Positions 25,932 to 35,232 are shown, counted from the stretch's first letter. The stretch: DNA of 64,000 nucleotides from Fervidobacterium pennivorans (GCF_001644665.1 NZ_CP011393.1:766001-830000), one strand, 5' to 3'. Numbers and translations: made by a program. The notes: a model not told the origin generated them from the letters alone.

Positions 25932-28900
25932 CTAACGGGTATTCTCTATCGATATCATAATCTCTATTTTTGGTTTTGAGAGCTGGACGTTCTCGAGGTA
26001 ATCTTTACCGCCGAGCTGGTTCACTATTTCGTCAATCCTCTCCTTTAACTTGTTGATTTCGCGAGATGATATTTCAGAGGAATTTTCAAAAACTTTTCCA
26101 ATTCTTTCTATCTCCTTCAGTGTGGCTTCCGGTAGCCCACCGAATGTTTCAATGTGTTTTATCAACAATTTGATTACTTCGTGGTGACTTTCAAGTTCTG
26201 GATGATTAAGTAGTGTTTTAAGAGCATTGTAGGCTTTCCTTTCATTTTTAGATATTTCCTTCGTGTGCTTTTCCAGAGATTTAAGATGTTCCTTTAGTTT
26301 ATTGTACGCTTCCCAAAATCTGTTGTTTAGCTTATTTGACCTACAGTTTGCATCACAGCGGATGTCAGAAAGTACATCAATTAAATCCAGTGTGTCTTCA
26401 ATTTCCTGTGTAGCATAGTTGTATCGGATTATAAAGAGACTGTTGTTTTTCTTGACAAAGAGTATTTGATTTTCGTTACCCTCACTCTTTTTCGATACCT
26501 TAACTCTAGGTGGCATGTTACTTATTCTTTCTTCTATATCTGGAATGAGTCTTTTCAAGTTATCGAATTCTTTCATAGCTATTGTTAGCGGGCTCTTGTC
26601 ACCTTCTGCTGTTCTCTCAATCTCATCGTAATTTGTAAGTTTACTGTAGAGTTTAGATGCACTTGGTTCTTCATCTTCTGAGAATATTTTTGCATCCTCA
26701 CCAAGGGCGTTATGGATAAGGAAAAGCTTTGTCTCAGCAATCTCGCGTTGTTTGATCTGTTCTTCACCTTTTTCAGTAGGGAAGAAATTGACTATATAGA
26801 GTTCGTCGTATATCTTTTGACCAATTCTATTAATTCTTCCAACTCTTTGAATGACCCTGACAGGGTTCCAGGGAATATCGTAGTTTATTACAACACCAGC
26901 TCTTGCCAGATTGAAACCCTCTGATAACTTATCAGTAGCTACAAGAACATTGTAGTCGTCTCTCCTCTTATCCTTTTTTACAGTCGCATCAAAGTTAGAC
27001 CTTATCTTTTCAAGTAGTTCATTTGTGAGATCATTGTCAACTGCCAGCAGTTTAAATTCTTGTGATAGGTGATCCCTTATGTACCTTACAGTATCACGAT
27101 ATTCTGTAAATACTATTATCTTTCTTGATGGGTTCTCGTTTATCAGTTCGTAAAGTGTAGATTTGAGTGTTTCTATCTTTGGATCGACCTCTGTCAATTT
27201 TAGGTCTTCCATTTCAATAAGAATAGACTGAAGGAGTTCCTGGTCATGCTTTATATGTTCTATGAATTCTTCTTTTTTCTTAAACTCAGATATATCGTAT
27301 ATTGAGTTTCTATCAACCTTGGAAGCTCCATTTAATCCCTCAGCCAATTTTTGTTCAATGAGCTCAAACACTTCATCATCTTCGAGCTCATCCATTTCTT
27401 CAAGGATTTTTCTATCAAACGTATAATAACCATATCTTTCTATGAACTCTAAGATTCTCTCACAATTTGTCATTATTGTTTTTACGGAATTTCTGAATGC
27501 TCCAAAGCTGCTTTCAAACCGTTTGACTAGTAATCTTCTTATTAAGTCCTTTAAATTTTTCTGACTTAAATACTCAAAGTTGGATTCATCGTTGTCAAAA
27601 ACACCTTCCCTGTAAAAGTAAGGGGTGTATATTGCACCTATGAATTTGCCAGGTTCTCCGAAGTAATCGTTTATGACTCTGTCGTAGAATTCTGATTGTT
27701 CTTTTGTTAGTTCATAGAATTTACCGATTGGATCTTTGACAATTGACATTTGACCAACTTCTTCTTTATATCTTGGGTTTTCTTTCAAATCAATTCTGTT
27801 TCTTCTGATTATCACAGGCTCGATAAACCTTCTAATCTCTTTGGATAATTTCTTTATTCGCTCTTCTACCTCGTTAATTTCTTCCTTACCAATAGAACTT
27901 ATCGTTTTCTTGAAAACCTCTTGATACAGTCGGACTAACTCGTCTTGCTTTTTTTGGAGTTTTGCGTATTTCTTAATTTTTAGGAGCTTTGAATACTCGG
28001 ATTGAAAACGCGCTATCTTCGATTCAATGTTTGGTGACAAGTCGATAGTGGAGTTCTTAGAGCTTTGGAAAAGCTTAATCAAAGAGAATATATCAGATGG
28101 TCTATTGTTAAATGGTGTTGCTGTCAGAAGGATTACTTTTCTTCCGAAGCAAACGTTGTAGAGTTTTTCATAACTCTTTGTTTTTGGATTCCGAAACCTG
28201 TGTGCCTCGTCAACAATAACCAATGAAACTTCGGGGTTTTCTCTCACGTATTCGAGCGGTTCATCAAGCTTACCAATGGAAAATACCTCCCAGTCATCCC
28301 TCATTCTGAACTGCTTGAGATACTCTTCCCACATATTTACCAAACCAGGAGGTGCAATTACTATACCTTTTTCCCTAAGTATCTTCGCAATCCCGAGAGC
28401 TATCACTGTTTTACCAAGACCAACAACATCGGCAAGGATAACTCCAGAATGGTTCTCTAATTTGGAAATAGCATCCTTTATAGCATCTATTTGGTATGTG
28501 AAAACTGTGTAATTATTCTTAGAAAGTAATTTTCTAAACTCATCTACTGGATGTTTTGGAATTGCTGAATCTATGTATGTTTTCAATATGTATGCATAGG
28601 CTTCAACAGGTGACACACTTTTTCCGGGATGGGTTTCTTGTGAAAGGATTCTAATAAACTTTTCCTTCCATTCTTGTTTCTCAGTAATTGGAATTGAACT
28701 ATTCCAGAGGTCTGAAAAGAATTTATATGCTTCTTGAAATCCAAAGTCAGAGATTTCAACATTGAACTCCTGCTGTTCATTTAGTCCTGCTTTTGTTAGA
28801 TTGCTACTTCCAGTAATGAATAGACCAGGTCTAATTGTTTTGTCGGCAAGATGGAATATATAGAGTTTTGAATGGTTTGGTTCCCTTGTTTTCCTCACCT

Positions 28901-29267
28901 GGATTTTTCCATCACTAATATATTCAATTAGCTTTTGAAAAAGTTTGTAAGAATCAGCATTATCCGTCATTTCATCGTTAAATGCAACTTTTATTGATTC
29001 AAAAAACTTTTCCACACTTTCACTTCTTGACTTGGTATCATTATAAGCAAATTCATATAGTAAGTCTTCATTCTTACCGACATCCAGACCTACGAGAATT
29101 CTCATGGTCAATTCAGGATTTTCTTCAATTGCTTTATGAATAAGATTGTAACCAGATAGATAAAAAAATCCGACAAGAATATCTACTTGCTTAGATACTC
29201 TGATAAGCTCATTAAGACGCTCGTTTAAGGTTTTCCCTTCATTCTCTCTATTGGTAATTATGTACAA
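25932..29267 (-). CDS. PLD-nuclease / SNF2-type helicase fusion
   Basis: About 1111 residues. The N-terminal ~160 residues are a phospholipase-D-type nuclease module with HSKLYIF (HxK, ~130) and GSSNLTKAG (~150). Then comes a superfamily-2 SNF2-like helicase: ADVVGLGKT Walker A (~281), VIVDEAHRF (~351), LLTATPFNN, and the C-terminal lobe SEGFNLARAGVVINYD and QRVGRINRIGQ (~780-815). The last ~250 residues are helical. A DNA translocase linked to a nuclease next to a methylase is what a restriction-type defence system needs. The frame extends to 29339, but the TTG at 29267 has GGGGTGATGAGT before it; ATG 29273 is the alternative. Confidence 0.82.
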   Translation of the reverse strand: MYIITNRENEGKTLNERLNELIRVSKQVDILVGFFYLSGYNLIHKAIEENPELTMRILVGLDVGKNEDLLYEFAYNDTKSRSESVEKFFESIKVAFNDEMTDNADSYKLFQKLIEYISDGKIQVRKTREPNHSKLYIFHLADKTIRPGLFITGSSNLTKAGLNEQQEFNVEISDFGFQEAYKFFSDLWNSSIPITEKQEWKEKFIRILSQETHPGKSVSPVEAYAYILKTYIDSAIPKHPVDEFRKLLSKNNYTVFTYQIDAIKDAISKLENHSGVILADVVGLGKTVIALGIAKILREKGIVIAPPGLVNMWEEYLKQFRMRDDWEVFSIGKLDEPLEYVRENPEVSLVIVDEAHRFRNPKTKSYEKLYNVCFGRKVILLTATPFNNRPSDIFSLIKLFQSSKNSTIDLSPNIESKIARFQSEYSKLLKIKKYAKLQKKQDELVRLYQEVFKKTISSIGKEEINEVEERIKKLSKEIRRFIEPVIIRRNRIDLKENPRYKEEVGQMSIVKDPIGKFYELTKEQSEFYDRVINDYFGEPGKFIGAIYTPYFYREGVFDNDESNFEYLSQKNLKDLIRRLLVKRFESSFGAFRNSVKTIMTNCERILEFIERYGYYTFDRKILEEMDELEDDEVFELIEQKLAEGLNGASKVDRNSIYDISEFKKKEEFIEHIKHDQELLQSILIEMEDLKLTEVDPKIETLKSTLYELINENPSRKIIVFTEYRDTVRYIRDHLSQEFKLLAVDNDLTNELLEKIRSNFDATVKKDKRRDDYNVLVATDKLSEGFNLARAGVVINYDIPWNPVRVIQRVGRINRIGQKIYDELYIVNFFPTEKGEEQIKQREIAETKLFLIHNALGEDAKIFSEDEEPSASKLYSKLTNYDEIERTAEGDKSPLTIAMKEFDNLKRLIPDIEERISNMPPRVKVSKKSEGNENQILFVKKNNSLFIIRYNYATQEIEDTLDLIDVLSDIRCDANCRSNKLNNRFWEAYNKLKEHLKSLEKHTKEISKNERKAYNALKTLLNHPELESHHEVIKLLIKHIETFGGLPEATLKEIERIGKVFENSSEISSREINKLKERIDEIVNQLGGKDYLENVQLSKPKIEIMISIENTR

Positions 29268-29363
29268 ACTCATCACCCCAACACGACATTTTAAAATATT
29301 CTCCAAAAAGTAATGAAATGACATTTCAACAAAGCACAAAAGTTTTTAGGTTCCTCATTTAAT

Positions 29364-29391
29364 ATTATACCTCACTTTCTTATTTACGTAA
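29364..29391 (-). promoter_or_regulatory. Candidate promoter of the helicase-methylase operon
   Basis: A perfect TATAAT on the - strand (29364-29369) about 95 bases upstream of the helicase start. The best -35 (TTACGT, 16-base spacer) is weak. Confidence 0.4.
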
Positions 29392-29409
29392 CACATCTTT
29401 TCGCAAAAA

Positions 29410-29446
29410 GAAAAAATTCCACAAGCGTTTTGGTGCTTTGTGGAAC
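29410..29446 (-). terminator. Terminator after the broken UvrD-type gene
   Basis: On the - strand the stem TTCCACAAAGC / GCTTGTGGAA (one bulge) is followed by TTTTTTCTTTTT. It is about 165 bases after the end of the helicase pseudogene. Confidence 0.65.
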
Positions 29447-29611
29447 TGATTAAGCTATTAGTAGTTTGTCGTTGTTTGGCTATTCTTAATTATTTTTCAC
29501 ATCTCTTTTTCGTCTAATTCTTTCCAACTTTACAAAACTAATATCAAAAAAGTTCAATTATGCCTATTATAACTATTGGCACCAAACACTTACAGCCACA
29601 CCCTATCAAAT

Positions 29612-31524
29612 CTAAACTTTCTCTATCAAATCATTCGGCAACTTCTCAACAAAATCAGGCAAGTCTTTATGTGGGTTATCTTCCCTTTTGTGCCATTGCG
29701 ATTGGGAGATATACAAAATTTCTTCCGCCCTCGAGATAGCTGTGTAAAGTATCCTCTCTTCTTCGTCGAGTAAGCTTTCTTGGACTGAGCGAGAGTCAGG
29801 AAAATCACCAAGATTAACTCCTAAGATAAAGATGATTTTCCACTCTTTACCTACTGCTTGGTGAACTGTTGAGAGGGTTATCGCATCTGTATTGGATATA
29901 TCAAGATTATCAGGATTTCCCAGTGACAATATATCTGAAGCCAACGTGATGTCGTCGATAAAGTCTTTGTTGGAAAAGTATCCACTTGCAAAGGTTATTA
30001 GCTTTTGTATGTTCCTATCGATTTCGCTGAGCTTGTTTTTGATTTCGTACTTTTGTGATATTGTGCTTTTACAGAAGTTTTCGTAGAAGGTCTTTAGTTG
30101 TTCGTAGTGTAATTTATCCATGGAGTCTTTGAACACCTGTTTTAGTAATGCTAAGTCGCAGTTACTTACACTCATTTCAAAGAATGCATCAAGCGGATTT
30201 TGAAAGTCTCTAAGCACGTTCATTACCCTAAACGCAACCTCATCGTCTATACCTTCGATATTTACAAGAATCCTATACCAAGCTATCGAATCAAACGGAT
30301 TTTGGAAGATTTTGAGAAAGGAAATCATGTCTTTTATGTATGCTTGGTCTTTAATTCTTTTATCTGAGTAGTTGACGTATGGAATTTGTCTTTTACGCAA
30401 TTTTCTTTGCACGTTGTAAAGGTAGTCGCTTTTTCTTGATAGCACAGCAATGTCTTTATATGTATATCCTTGCGCTGAATGTTTTTCTATTATTTGCACT
30501 ACCTTTTGTGCCTCTTCCTCGTCGTCTTTGGCAATAATAACTACTGGCTTTTGCGTCCCTTGTTGGGTAGCATTCAATTCTTTTGGAATTGCGCTTTTTG
30601 GTAGGAAAAAGTTGAGCAGTGTGACTATTTTGTCTGTGCTTCTGTAATTGGTTTTGAGTGTCAAAATCTTTGAGTCTTTCATGACATCTTTTAGGTTATC
30701 AAGCCTTGCTCCGGCAAAGGAATAGATGCTCTGTGCATCGTCGGCTGTGATGAAAAAGTGGTTATCTGATAAAAGTTTTTTGAGAAGTTCGTATTGGATG
30801 GGAGTTGTGGGCTGAAAATCATCGACAAAGAGCCATTTGTATTGGGATTTGATTTGAGAGCGGATAGTCGGTTTTTCGTTTAATAGTTTGATTGTTTTAA
30901 AAAGTAAGTCTTCAAAATCTAGTATGTTGCGCTTTGCCTTTTCTTGTTCGTAAGCGTTGTAAAATTTCTCAACAAGTGATTTGGCATTTGGCCGATTTTG
31001 GAATTGCTTTTCGATAAGTTAAGAAAGTGGAGTGCAGGTGTTGATTGAATCTGAGTACAGACTGTAGAGTATGCTTTCGTGGGCAAGGTAGTAATCTGTG
31101 TAAAATGCTTCGATATTTTTGTTTAAACTTAGTAGTTTCATGTACTCTTTTGCATCGTGTTGGTCGAAGATGGTATAGTTTGGTGATATATCTATTTCAT
31201 TTGCGTATGTTCTGAGCCAGGTGTTGCATATGGTATAGAACGTGCCGGAAAGAATTTTATTTTCACATAGGTTAATTTCTGTTATTTTTTCAACAGTAGA
31301 GATTATCTGCTTGGCGGATTTGTTTGTAAATGTGAAGAGCAAGATTTCAGAAGGCTTGACATCACTGAGTAATAGATAGGCAATCTTGTTTGCAATTAGT
31401 GTAGTTTTACCAGTCCAGGTCCAGCGAGGAGGATTGTTTTTTTATCGGACATTTTAATAATTCTTCGTTGGTATTCATCGAGACTCTTAAATGCCCAAAA
31501 CACTTTTGAGGTTTCTTTTTCCAT
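29612..31524 (-). pseudogene. UvrD/Rep-type superfamily-1 helicase, broken twice
   Basis: Reading from ATG 31524 the frame gives KTILLAGPG and is then lost by one missing base in the Walker A motif (near 31412-31418). The next frame restores TGKTTLIANKIAYLLL and FTNKSAKQI. An in-frame TAA at 31019-31021 follows, and the same frame continues with ILDFEDLL, WLFVDDFQPTTPIQ, DDAQSIYSFAGARL and NYRST, ending at 29612 with the C-terminal motif TLSTVHQAVGKEWKIIF and LYTAISRAEEILYIS. All helicase motifs can be recognised, total ~637 residues, so this is a recently inactivated small UvrD-like helicase rather than an ancient ruin. A ribosome site AAAGGATGA precedes the start. Confidence 0.82.
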
Positions 31525-31541
31525 AGTGACAATTCATCCTT

Positions 31542-31964
31542 TCAAAGCACTTCATATGATAATTTCTTTTTGACCAACTCCCCACTGCAGTGTAGCGGTA
31601 TTATCTGTTCAATTGGCAAGCTCTTAAGAATAGAGATAGTTTTATCAACCTTTTCCTCGGATGATTTGTAGAGATGAAATCCACCAATGAGGAGTTTGAT
31701 TTTCTTATCAAACAATTCAAGCGCATCTTGGGCTATGTTTATTATCCCTCTGTGTGCACATCCGGTTATGAGTACAATTCCATCTCCTTCGTCAATGACA
31801 AGGTTTAATTCTTCTTCAAAAAAGTCTCTAACCTTTTCGTTGTTCTTTATAATTTGGAAATTAGGGTCTGGTTCTTCAAATTTGTTCCTCATCCATGCAG
31901 GTCCAAAGGCATAAATAGAATTGGTTATTTTGATGAGTTTGTCTTTGGCAATAAGAAATTCAAA
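31542..31964 (-). pseudogene. 3' fragment of an MBL-fold hydrolase (partial duplicate of 34435-35232)
   Basis: This stretch repeats the last ~140 codons of the metallo-hydrolase at 34435 with about 15 differences in 400 bases by eye (for example FEEPDPNFQ against FEEPDSNFQ). Homology stops abruptly at AAATTCAAA (~31964) on one side, so the metal-binding HxHxDH half is missing and the fragment cannot be an active enzyme. The C-terminal tails differ (KKKLSYEVL here, KKKFGMLYTF in the intact copy). Together the two copies form direct repeats around the AlbA_2 gene and the insertion sequence. Confidence 0.8.
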
Positions 31965-31981
31965 TTGCGTCTTCTGCGCCT

Positions 31982-33337
31982 TTATTGCGTCTTCACTGCG
32001 CCTTTTGCTCCTTTAATAGTGTAGAAAGTGCCCTTCCCTGTTTTTCCAATTCTTTCCAAAATGTTTAATTTTACTAGCTCGTTCAACTCGTACCCAGCCA
32101 TTCTTTCTTTCACACCAGTTAATTCCTGGTATTCTTTGTTCGTTATTTTTCCAGTTCTTTGTACGTAAATAACTGCCATTATTTGTCTCTCATTTAGACC
32201 CATTTTTCTAAGTTTATCTTCAGTATACATGTCTTTGTATAGGTAAACAGAAAAACCTCCATTCTCTTCCTTAAATTCTGGTTCAGGTAAGCCTTGGTTT
32301 AGACAAGAGTCGATAATTCTGCTTGTTCCAGTTCCCCATTGTTCTATCATTCTGGCATAGTAAAATACTCTGGCGATAATTCTGTTCCTTGGTTTAGAAA
32401 TGTGTACAGAGTTTTTCAGATCCTCAACTCTTATTCCTTCAGGTAGTGTTCCGGGGTTCCAAAACCATATTGCATTGTCGAAGATTTTAATTTGCGTATC
32501 TTGTTGCACCGCGTAATCTCTGTGGACAAGCGCGTTTATTATTGCTTCTCGTATCGCAATAAGAGGATAGTCCCAAATTTCTTTTCGTTCAGTGGCATTT
32601 TCAAAGGAAAATCTGACATTTATATTCTTTTTAATAGCCTCGTAAACTATTTCGAGCTGTCTAAAAAGGTTACCAACAGCATCAACTGTATCAAGTATCG
32701 AATTACTCTTGCCAAATCTCCCTATACGCACCCAGGGAGCGTCTATTTGTCTTGATGGGTCTTTTCCGAATAATAAAACTCCGGCATTGTTCAAATACCC
32801 ATCTTCTGACATTAGTTCAAGATTGTAGAGTACTTTCTCAATCGAATCGTCCTCTGAAATAGCTGATAATCTTTCTTTTGCAAGTTTTTTGAAAAGTTCC
32901 ACAGTTGAAAGGTCAAGTTGATCGATGGTTACTGAAGTAGGAGATTTCTCCCAAGATTTTCCAAATTTCTTAAATATGAACCTTGTTAATTCTTGACCTG
33001 TGAGTTCTACTGTATTGCTTCCTGAACGTACATATATTTTTTCATCATAATAAACGGGAGTATCATATTGTTGGACAGAGATTACGAGTATGTTTTTACC
33101 ATCAACCACCTTAATCTCTAAAGATGGAATTATCCCAAGGGAGTTTTTTACTTTGTTTGGAATATATTCCAGCAATTTCTGAAAATTTTGAACACCGACA
33201 ACTTCATGGTTGTCTTTTATGCCGATTATCAGTTGTCCGCCTTTTGTATTTGCGAAAGCACACAAGGTTTTAAGGTATTCATCCTTCCAACTTGTTTTGT
33301 ATTCAATTTCTTCATTTTCAAACCTCAGGTCTTTCAA
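31982..33337 (-). CDS. AlbA_2/Schlafen-domain ATP-binding transcriptional regulator-like protein
   Basis: A 451-residue protein of the COG2865 type. The N-terminal AlbA_2 domain (~1-115; EEIEYKTSW, LCAFANTKGGQLIIGI) is the Schlafen-like nucleic-acid-binding fold. The middle (~250-360) is a GHKL-type ATPase-like region with AIREAIINALVHRDY, FWNPGTLPEGI and QWGTGTSRI. The C-terminus (~390-445) is a winged helix (LNERQIMAVIYVQRTGKITNKEYQELTG). Genes of this kind often accompany type I restriction loci. Start TTG 33337 has GGAGGGATAAAC upstream. An IS has landed 16 bases upstream of that ribosome site, cutting the gene off from its former upstream neighbour. A paralogue lies at 45860. Confidence 0.8.
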   Translation of the reverse strand: MKDLRFENEEIEYKTSWKDEYLKTLCAFANTKGGQLIIGIKDNHEVVGVQNFQKLLEYIPNKVKNSLGIIPSLEIKVVDGKNILVISVQQYDTPVYYDEKIYVRSGSNTVELTGQELTRFIFKKFGKSWEKSPTSVTIDQLDLSTVELFKKLAKERLSAISEDDSIEKVLYNLELMSEDGYLNNAGVLLFGKDPSRQIDAPWVRIGRFGKSNSILDTVDAVGNLFRQLEIVYEAIKKNINVRFSFENATERKEIWDYPLIAIREAIINALVHRDYAVQQDTQIKIFDNAIWFWNPGTLPEGIRVEDLKNSVHISKPRNRIIARVFYYARMIEQWGTGTSRIIDSCLNQGLPEPEFKEENGGFSVYLYKDMYTEDKLRKMGLNERQIMAVIYVQRTGKITNKEYQELTGVKERMAGYELNELVKLNILERIGKTGKGTFYTIKGAKGAVKTQ

Positions 33338-33361
33338 GTTTATCCCTCCTGCAGATTCACT

Positions 33362-34420
33362 GATAATGTTAACTAAAAGTATTGAAACTTTCCAAAAACC
33401 GCATTATCCTTATAAAGAGGGGACACCCCCCAACCAACTCTCGACAAAGGAGGTATCCCGATATGAACAACTCAACACTCTCTTGTCCAAAATGCGGTTC
33501 CACCAGCTTATACAAAAACGGTCACGACAAATACGGTAACCAACAATTCCTTTGCAAACTCTGCCATCATTCCTTCAAACTTTCCCATTCTCAAAAACGC
33601 AAAAACTTTCCTTTCCCATATCCCAAATGCTCTTCTTGTGGTAAAGCTATGGAAATTTACAAAGTCCGTCGCTCTTTCGTTGTCTTCCGTTGTAGAGCTT
33701 GTCGTACCAAAGATAGAGTACCTTTTAACCTCCCCGAACCAGTCACCCTTATTCCTGAGAAATTTAAATATTTCCGCTTCCCTATCTTTTTCGTCTTAAA
33801 GGCTTTTGTTTTGTATATGAAACACAATATGTCTTATCGCTCTCTTGCTCATTCTCTTAATATCAAAGTATCTCATGTCACCATATACAAATGGGTTATT
33901 AAATTGTGTACTTTATTCTCTGTACTTTTCCCAACATTTACCATCGAAAATGTTTTCTCAGTTCATGCTGATGAAACTGTTCTTGTGTTCAAAGAACAAA
34001 AGTACTATGTTTGGCTATTAGTTGATCACGAAACTAACTTAATTCTTTGTTGGCATGTCTCAAAGTATCGTGATATGGGACAAGTCAAAGTATTGCTCGA
34101 GAAGTTCTTTGGTAATTCAAAACCTAAAAACATTGAACTTATTACTGATGGACTTGGTGCATATGAAAGTGCAGTAAAGCTGTTGTTCAGAAATATCAAT
34201 CACGTAGTGGTACCGCTCGGTAAAAACAATCAATGTGAATCTAAGTTTTCATTGTTGAAAGACTTTTTCCGACTCAAGCGAGGGCTGAAGAATACGAAGA
34301 ACTTAGCGAAATATATTCAAGGATTTTGTGTAGTGAAGAATCTTTGGAAAACACACAATGGCAATATCAATTGCATTCTTTCACACTTACACTCTTTCAT
34401 CACTACAAGTTAACACTATC
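33362..34420 (+). mobile_element. Full-length insertion sequence, 1059 bp, with 8-bp target duplication
   Basis: Ends GATAATGTTAACT (33362) and the inverse of GATAGTGTTAACT (34420) form imperfect terminal inverted repeats (12 of the outer 13 bases match). It is flanked by perfect GATTCACT repeats at 33354-33361 and 34421-34428. One gene, the transposase, fills it. The 8-bp duplication and the DDE layout fit the IS6-like group. It is the only intact copy in the window and the probable source of transposase for the three MITE derivatives and two decayed left ends seen here. Confidence 0.93.
33463..34413 (+). CDS. IS6-like DDE transposase with N-terminal zinc ribbons
   Basis: A 316-residue transposase. 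Two zinc ribbons open it (CPKCGSTS / CKLCHHS and CSSCGKA / CRACRTK, ~8-85). A helix-turn-helix region follows (SYRSLAHSLNIKVSHVTIYKWVI, ~125-147). The DDE catalytic core has VHADETVLV (first Asp, ~175), ITDGLGAYES (second Asp, ~237) and NNQCESKFSLLKDFFRLKRGLKN (Glu, ~266). The ATG at 33463 follows AAAGGAGGTATCCCGAT. The stop codon is formed within the right inverted repeat. Fully open and with all catalytic residues, it should be active. Confidence 0.92.
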   Translation: MNNSTLSCPKCGSTSLYKNGHDKYGNQQFLCKLCHHSFKLSHSQKRKNFPFPYPKCSSCGKAMEIYKVRRSFVVFRCRACRTKDRVPFNLPEPVTLIPEKFKYFRFPIFFVLKAFVLYMKHNMSYRSLAHSLNIKVSHVTIYKWVIKLCTLFSVLFPTFTIENVFSVHADETVLVFKEQKYYVWLLVDHETNLILCWHVSKYRDMGQVKVLLEKFFGNSKPKNIELITDGLGAYESAVKLLFRNINHVVVPLGKNNQCESKFSLLKDFFRLKRGLKNTKNLAKYIQGFCVVKNLWKTHNGNINCILSHLHSFITTS

Positions 34421-34434
34421 GATTCACTTACCAC

Positions 34435-35232
34435 CTAAAATGTATACAACATTCCAAATTTCTTCTTGATTAATTCCCCACTGCAGTGTAGCGGTATTAT
34501 CTGTTCAATTGGCAAGCTCTTAAGGATCGAGATAGCTTTATCAACCTTTTCCTCGGATGATTTGTAAAGATGAAATCCTCCAATAAGGAGTTTGATTTTT
34601 TTGTCAAACAATTCAAGCGCATCTTGGGCTATGTTTATTATCCCTCTGTGTGCACATCCGGTTATGAGTACAATTCCATCTCCTTCGTCAATGACAAGGT
34701 TTAATTCTTCTTCAAAAAAGTCTCTAATCTTTTCGTTGTTCTTTATAATTTGGAAATTAGAGTCTGGCTCTTCAAATTTGTTCCTCATCCATGCAGGTCC
34801 AAAGGCATAAATAGAATTGGTTATTTTGATGAGTTTGTCTTTGACAATAAGAAATTCAAACGAGTCTTTTAGCGCTTCCCAGTCTGTTCCTGTGAATCTG
34901 TCATCACTGTATTTGGGTAAGAAAGCGTCTTGTCTAAGATAAACCTTGAACTTCTTGCCAAAAGAAGTCATATATTTCAACCCGCCTGCGTGGTCGTAGT
35001 GACCGTGGCTAATGACAATATACTCTACCTTGGTAAGGTTTTTACCAGTGGTACTTGCATTTTTCATGAATACATCAGTTGTACCGGTGTCAAATAGCAC
35101 GATTGGGTTGCCAGCTTTTTCAACCAGCAAAGAAAAGCCGTGCTCGGAGTGTAGTGGCGGTTGAAGAGTATCATCGCAAAGGATAGTCAAATTAGTAGAC
35201 CCAATGGTAATTGATGAACTGTTGTTTTGCAC
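34435..35232 (-). CDS. MBL-fold metallo-hydrolase (COG1237-like)
   Basis: About 265 residues. The metal-binding signature SHGHYDHAGGL is at ~75-85, with FDTGT before it and a third ligand in ITGCAHRGI (~190-198). The C-terminal IIPLHCSGEL is typical of the branch related to dihydropterin-ribofuranosyl-aminobenzene phosphate synthase-like enzymes; the substrate here is unknown. The frame is open to 35382, but that would cross a terminator hairpin, so the GTG at 35232 with AAGGAGGCTCAAAA upstream is preferred. The IS has inserted 14 bases past its stop. Its 3' part is duplicated at 31542-31964. Confidence 0.85.
   Translation of the reverse strand: MQNNSSSITIGSTNLTILCDDTLQPPLHSEHGFSLLVEKAGNPIVLFDTGTTDVFMKNASTTGKNLTKVEYIVISHGHYDHAGGLKYMTSFGKKFKVYLRQDAFLPKYSDDRFTGTDWEALKDSFEFLIVKDKLIKITNSIYAFGPAWMRNKFEEPDSNFQIIKNNEKIRDFFEEELNLVIDEGDGIVLITGCAHRGIINIAQDALELFDKKIKLLIGGFHLYKSSEEKVDKAISILKSLPIEQIIPLHCSGELIKKKFGMLYTF

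Noticed and set aside
19689-29273. BREX or DISARM system
   Set aside because: The large methylase and SNF2/PLD proteins recall these systems, but their defining genes (pglZ, brxC, drmA, drmB) are absent.
29612-31524. Programmed frameshifting in the UvrD-like gene
   Set aside because: There is no slippery run at the frameshift in Walker A, and a separate in-frame stop is also present, so loss of function is simpler.
34592-34810. Reading frame on the strand opposite the MBL gene (also at 31687)
   Set aside because: Both are mirror frames of the conserved MBL coding sequence with no ribosome site.
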